Assembly: GCA_016873295.1 (NCBI GenBank)
Contig: VGXM01000008.1
Location: 33,534-97,533 of the forward strand
DNA: 64,000 nucleotides
Direction of reading: 5' to 3'
Source: Phycisphaerae bacterium
Lineage (GTDB): Bacteria > Planctomycetota > Phycisphaerae > Phycisphaerales > UBA1924
Part shown: positions 63,870-64,000 of the stretch, one piece after another
Layout: the number at the start of each line of letters is the position of its first letter
Numbering within the stretch: the first letter of the stretch is position 1
Translations under genes and position numbers: made by a program
Notes under the pieces: model-generated
Told to the model about the DNA's origin: nothing
What the model saw: the letters and a program-made list of their open reading frames with translations, nothing else
Databases searched by the model: none

Positions 63870-64000
63870 ATGTCACGGTTCGATTCGCCCCCGTCCGCGC
63901 CCGGGATGATCACGCGTCCCCACCGCGGCACCACGGTCCTGACGCTCGGCGTCCTCGCCATCGTGTTCACGCTCTTCTGCGGCTTCGGGTGGATCCTCGG
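63870..64000 (+). CDS. Truncated small membrane protein, DUF4190-like
   Basis: Only 43 codons are present before the right edge. The ATG at 63870 has AAGGAG 7 bp upstream. After a Pro-rich tail of about 18 residues comes a hydrophobic helix (TTVLTLGVLAIVFTLFCGFG) similar in pattern to DUF4190-type proteins. The family guess is weak because the second helix is not visible. Confidence 0.6.
   Translation, partial: MSRFDSPPSAPGMITRPHRGTTVLTLGVLAIVFTLFCGFGWIL

Overview
The window is GC-rich, almost gap-free bacterial DNA with tightly packed, mostly co-oriented genes, many 4-bp ATGA overlaps and frequent GTG/TTG starts. The FliA-type sigma factor, the peritrichous-type flagellar gene order and a small acidic conserved-looking protein at 29.5 kb remind me of Planctomycetota, perhaps the Phycisphaerae. 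That is inference from memory of families, because there is no rRNA gene in the window.

Region 1 (1-21.3 kb) is a catabolic island for anaerobic degradation of aromatic acids through benzoyl-CoA. A TetR-type regulator and the 5' part of a molybdenum-hydroxylase FAD-subunit gene point left. A long operon points right and encodes 6-oxocyclohexene-carbonyl-CoA hydrolase (BamA/Oah), an SDR, dienoyl-CoA hydratase (Dch), 6-hydroxycyclohexene-carbonyl-CoA dehydrogenase (Had) and an extra HgdB/HgdC-like pair. It continues with a 1136-residue fusion (unknown domain + DUF2889-like domain + acyl-CoA ligase), a thiolase, a 3-hydroxyacyl-CoA dehydrogenase/enoyl-CoA hydratase fusion, and the four subunits of an ATP-dependent benzoyl-CoA reductase. 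It closes with a hemerythrin and XdhC- and MocA-type molybdenum hydroxylase maturation factors. Together these steps lead from benzoyl-CoA to 3-hydroxypimeloyl-CoA and then by beta-oxidation to glutaryl-CoA and acetyl-CoA. A sigma-70-like promoter with an adjacent palindrome sits between the TetR gene and the operon and is the likely operator.

Region 2 (21.3-34.3 kb) is mixed: a CHASE/PAS hybrid histidine kinase, a sulfotransferase fused to a membrane domain, an MBL/beta-CASP hydrolase and PdxH on the minus strand, an unrecognised 441-residue protein, a small acidic protein, an RDD-family membrane protein and a TPR protein.

Region 3 (34.3-61.2 kb) is one nearly continuous flagellar cluster: a FlgN-like chaperone, a soluble histidine kinase and sigma-54 activator pair, flgB-flgC-fliE-fliF-fliG-fliH-fliI-fliJ, a MotE-like protein, fliK-flgD-(flagellar operon protein)-flgE, an unknown membrane protein, fliL-fliN-fliO-fliP-fliQ-fliR-flhB-flhA-flhF-flhG, a small membrane protein and fliA. 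No fliM, motA/motB, flagellin, hook-associated or flgM gene is present. Candidate sigma-54 and sigma-28 promoters and several hairpins divide the cluster.

Region 4 (61.2-64 kb) holds, on the minus strand, a PilT-type retraction ATPase and a glycerate 2-kinase, then a divergent truncated gene for a small membrane protein. No tRNA, rRNA, CRISPR array, insertion sequence or prophage was seen. By eye the top strand alternates between G-rich and C-rich blocks irrespective of gene orientation.
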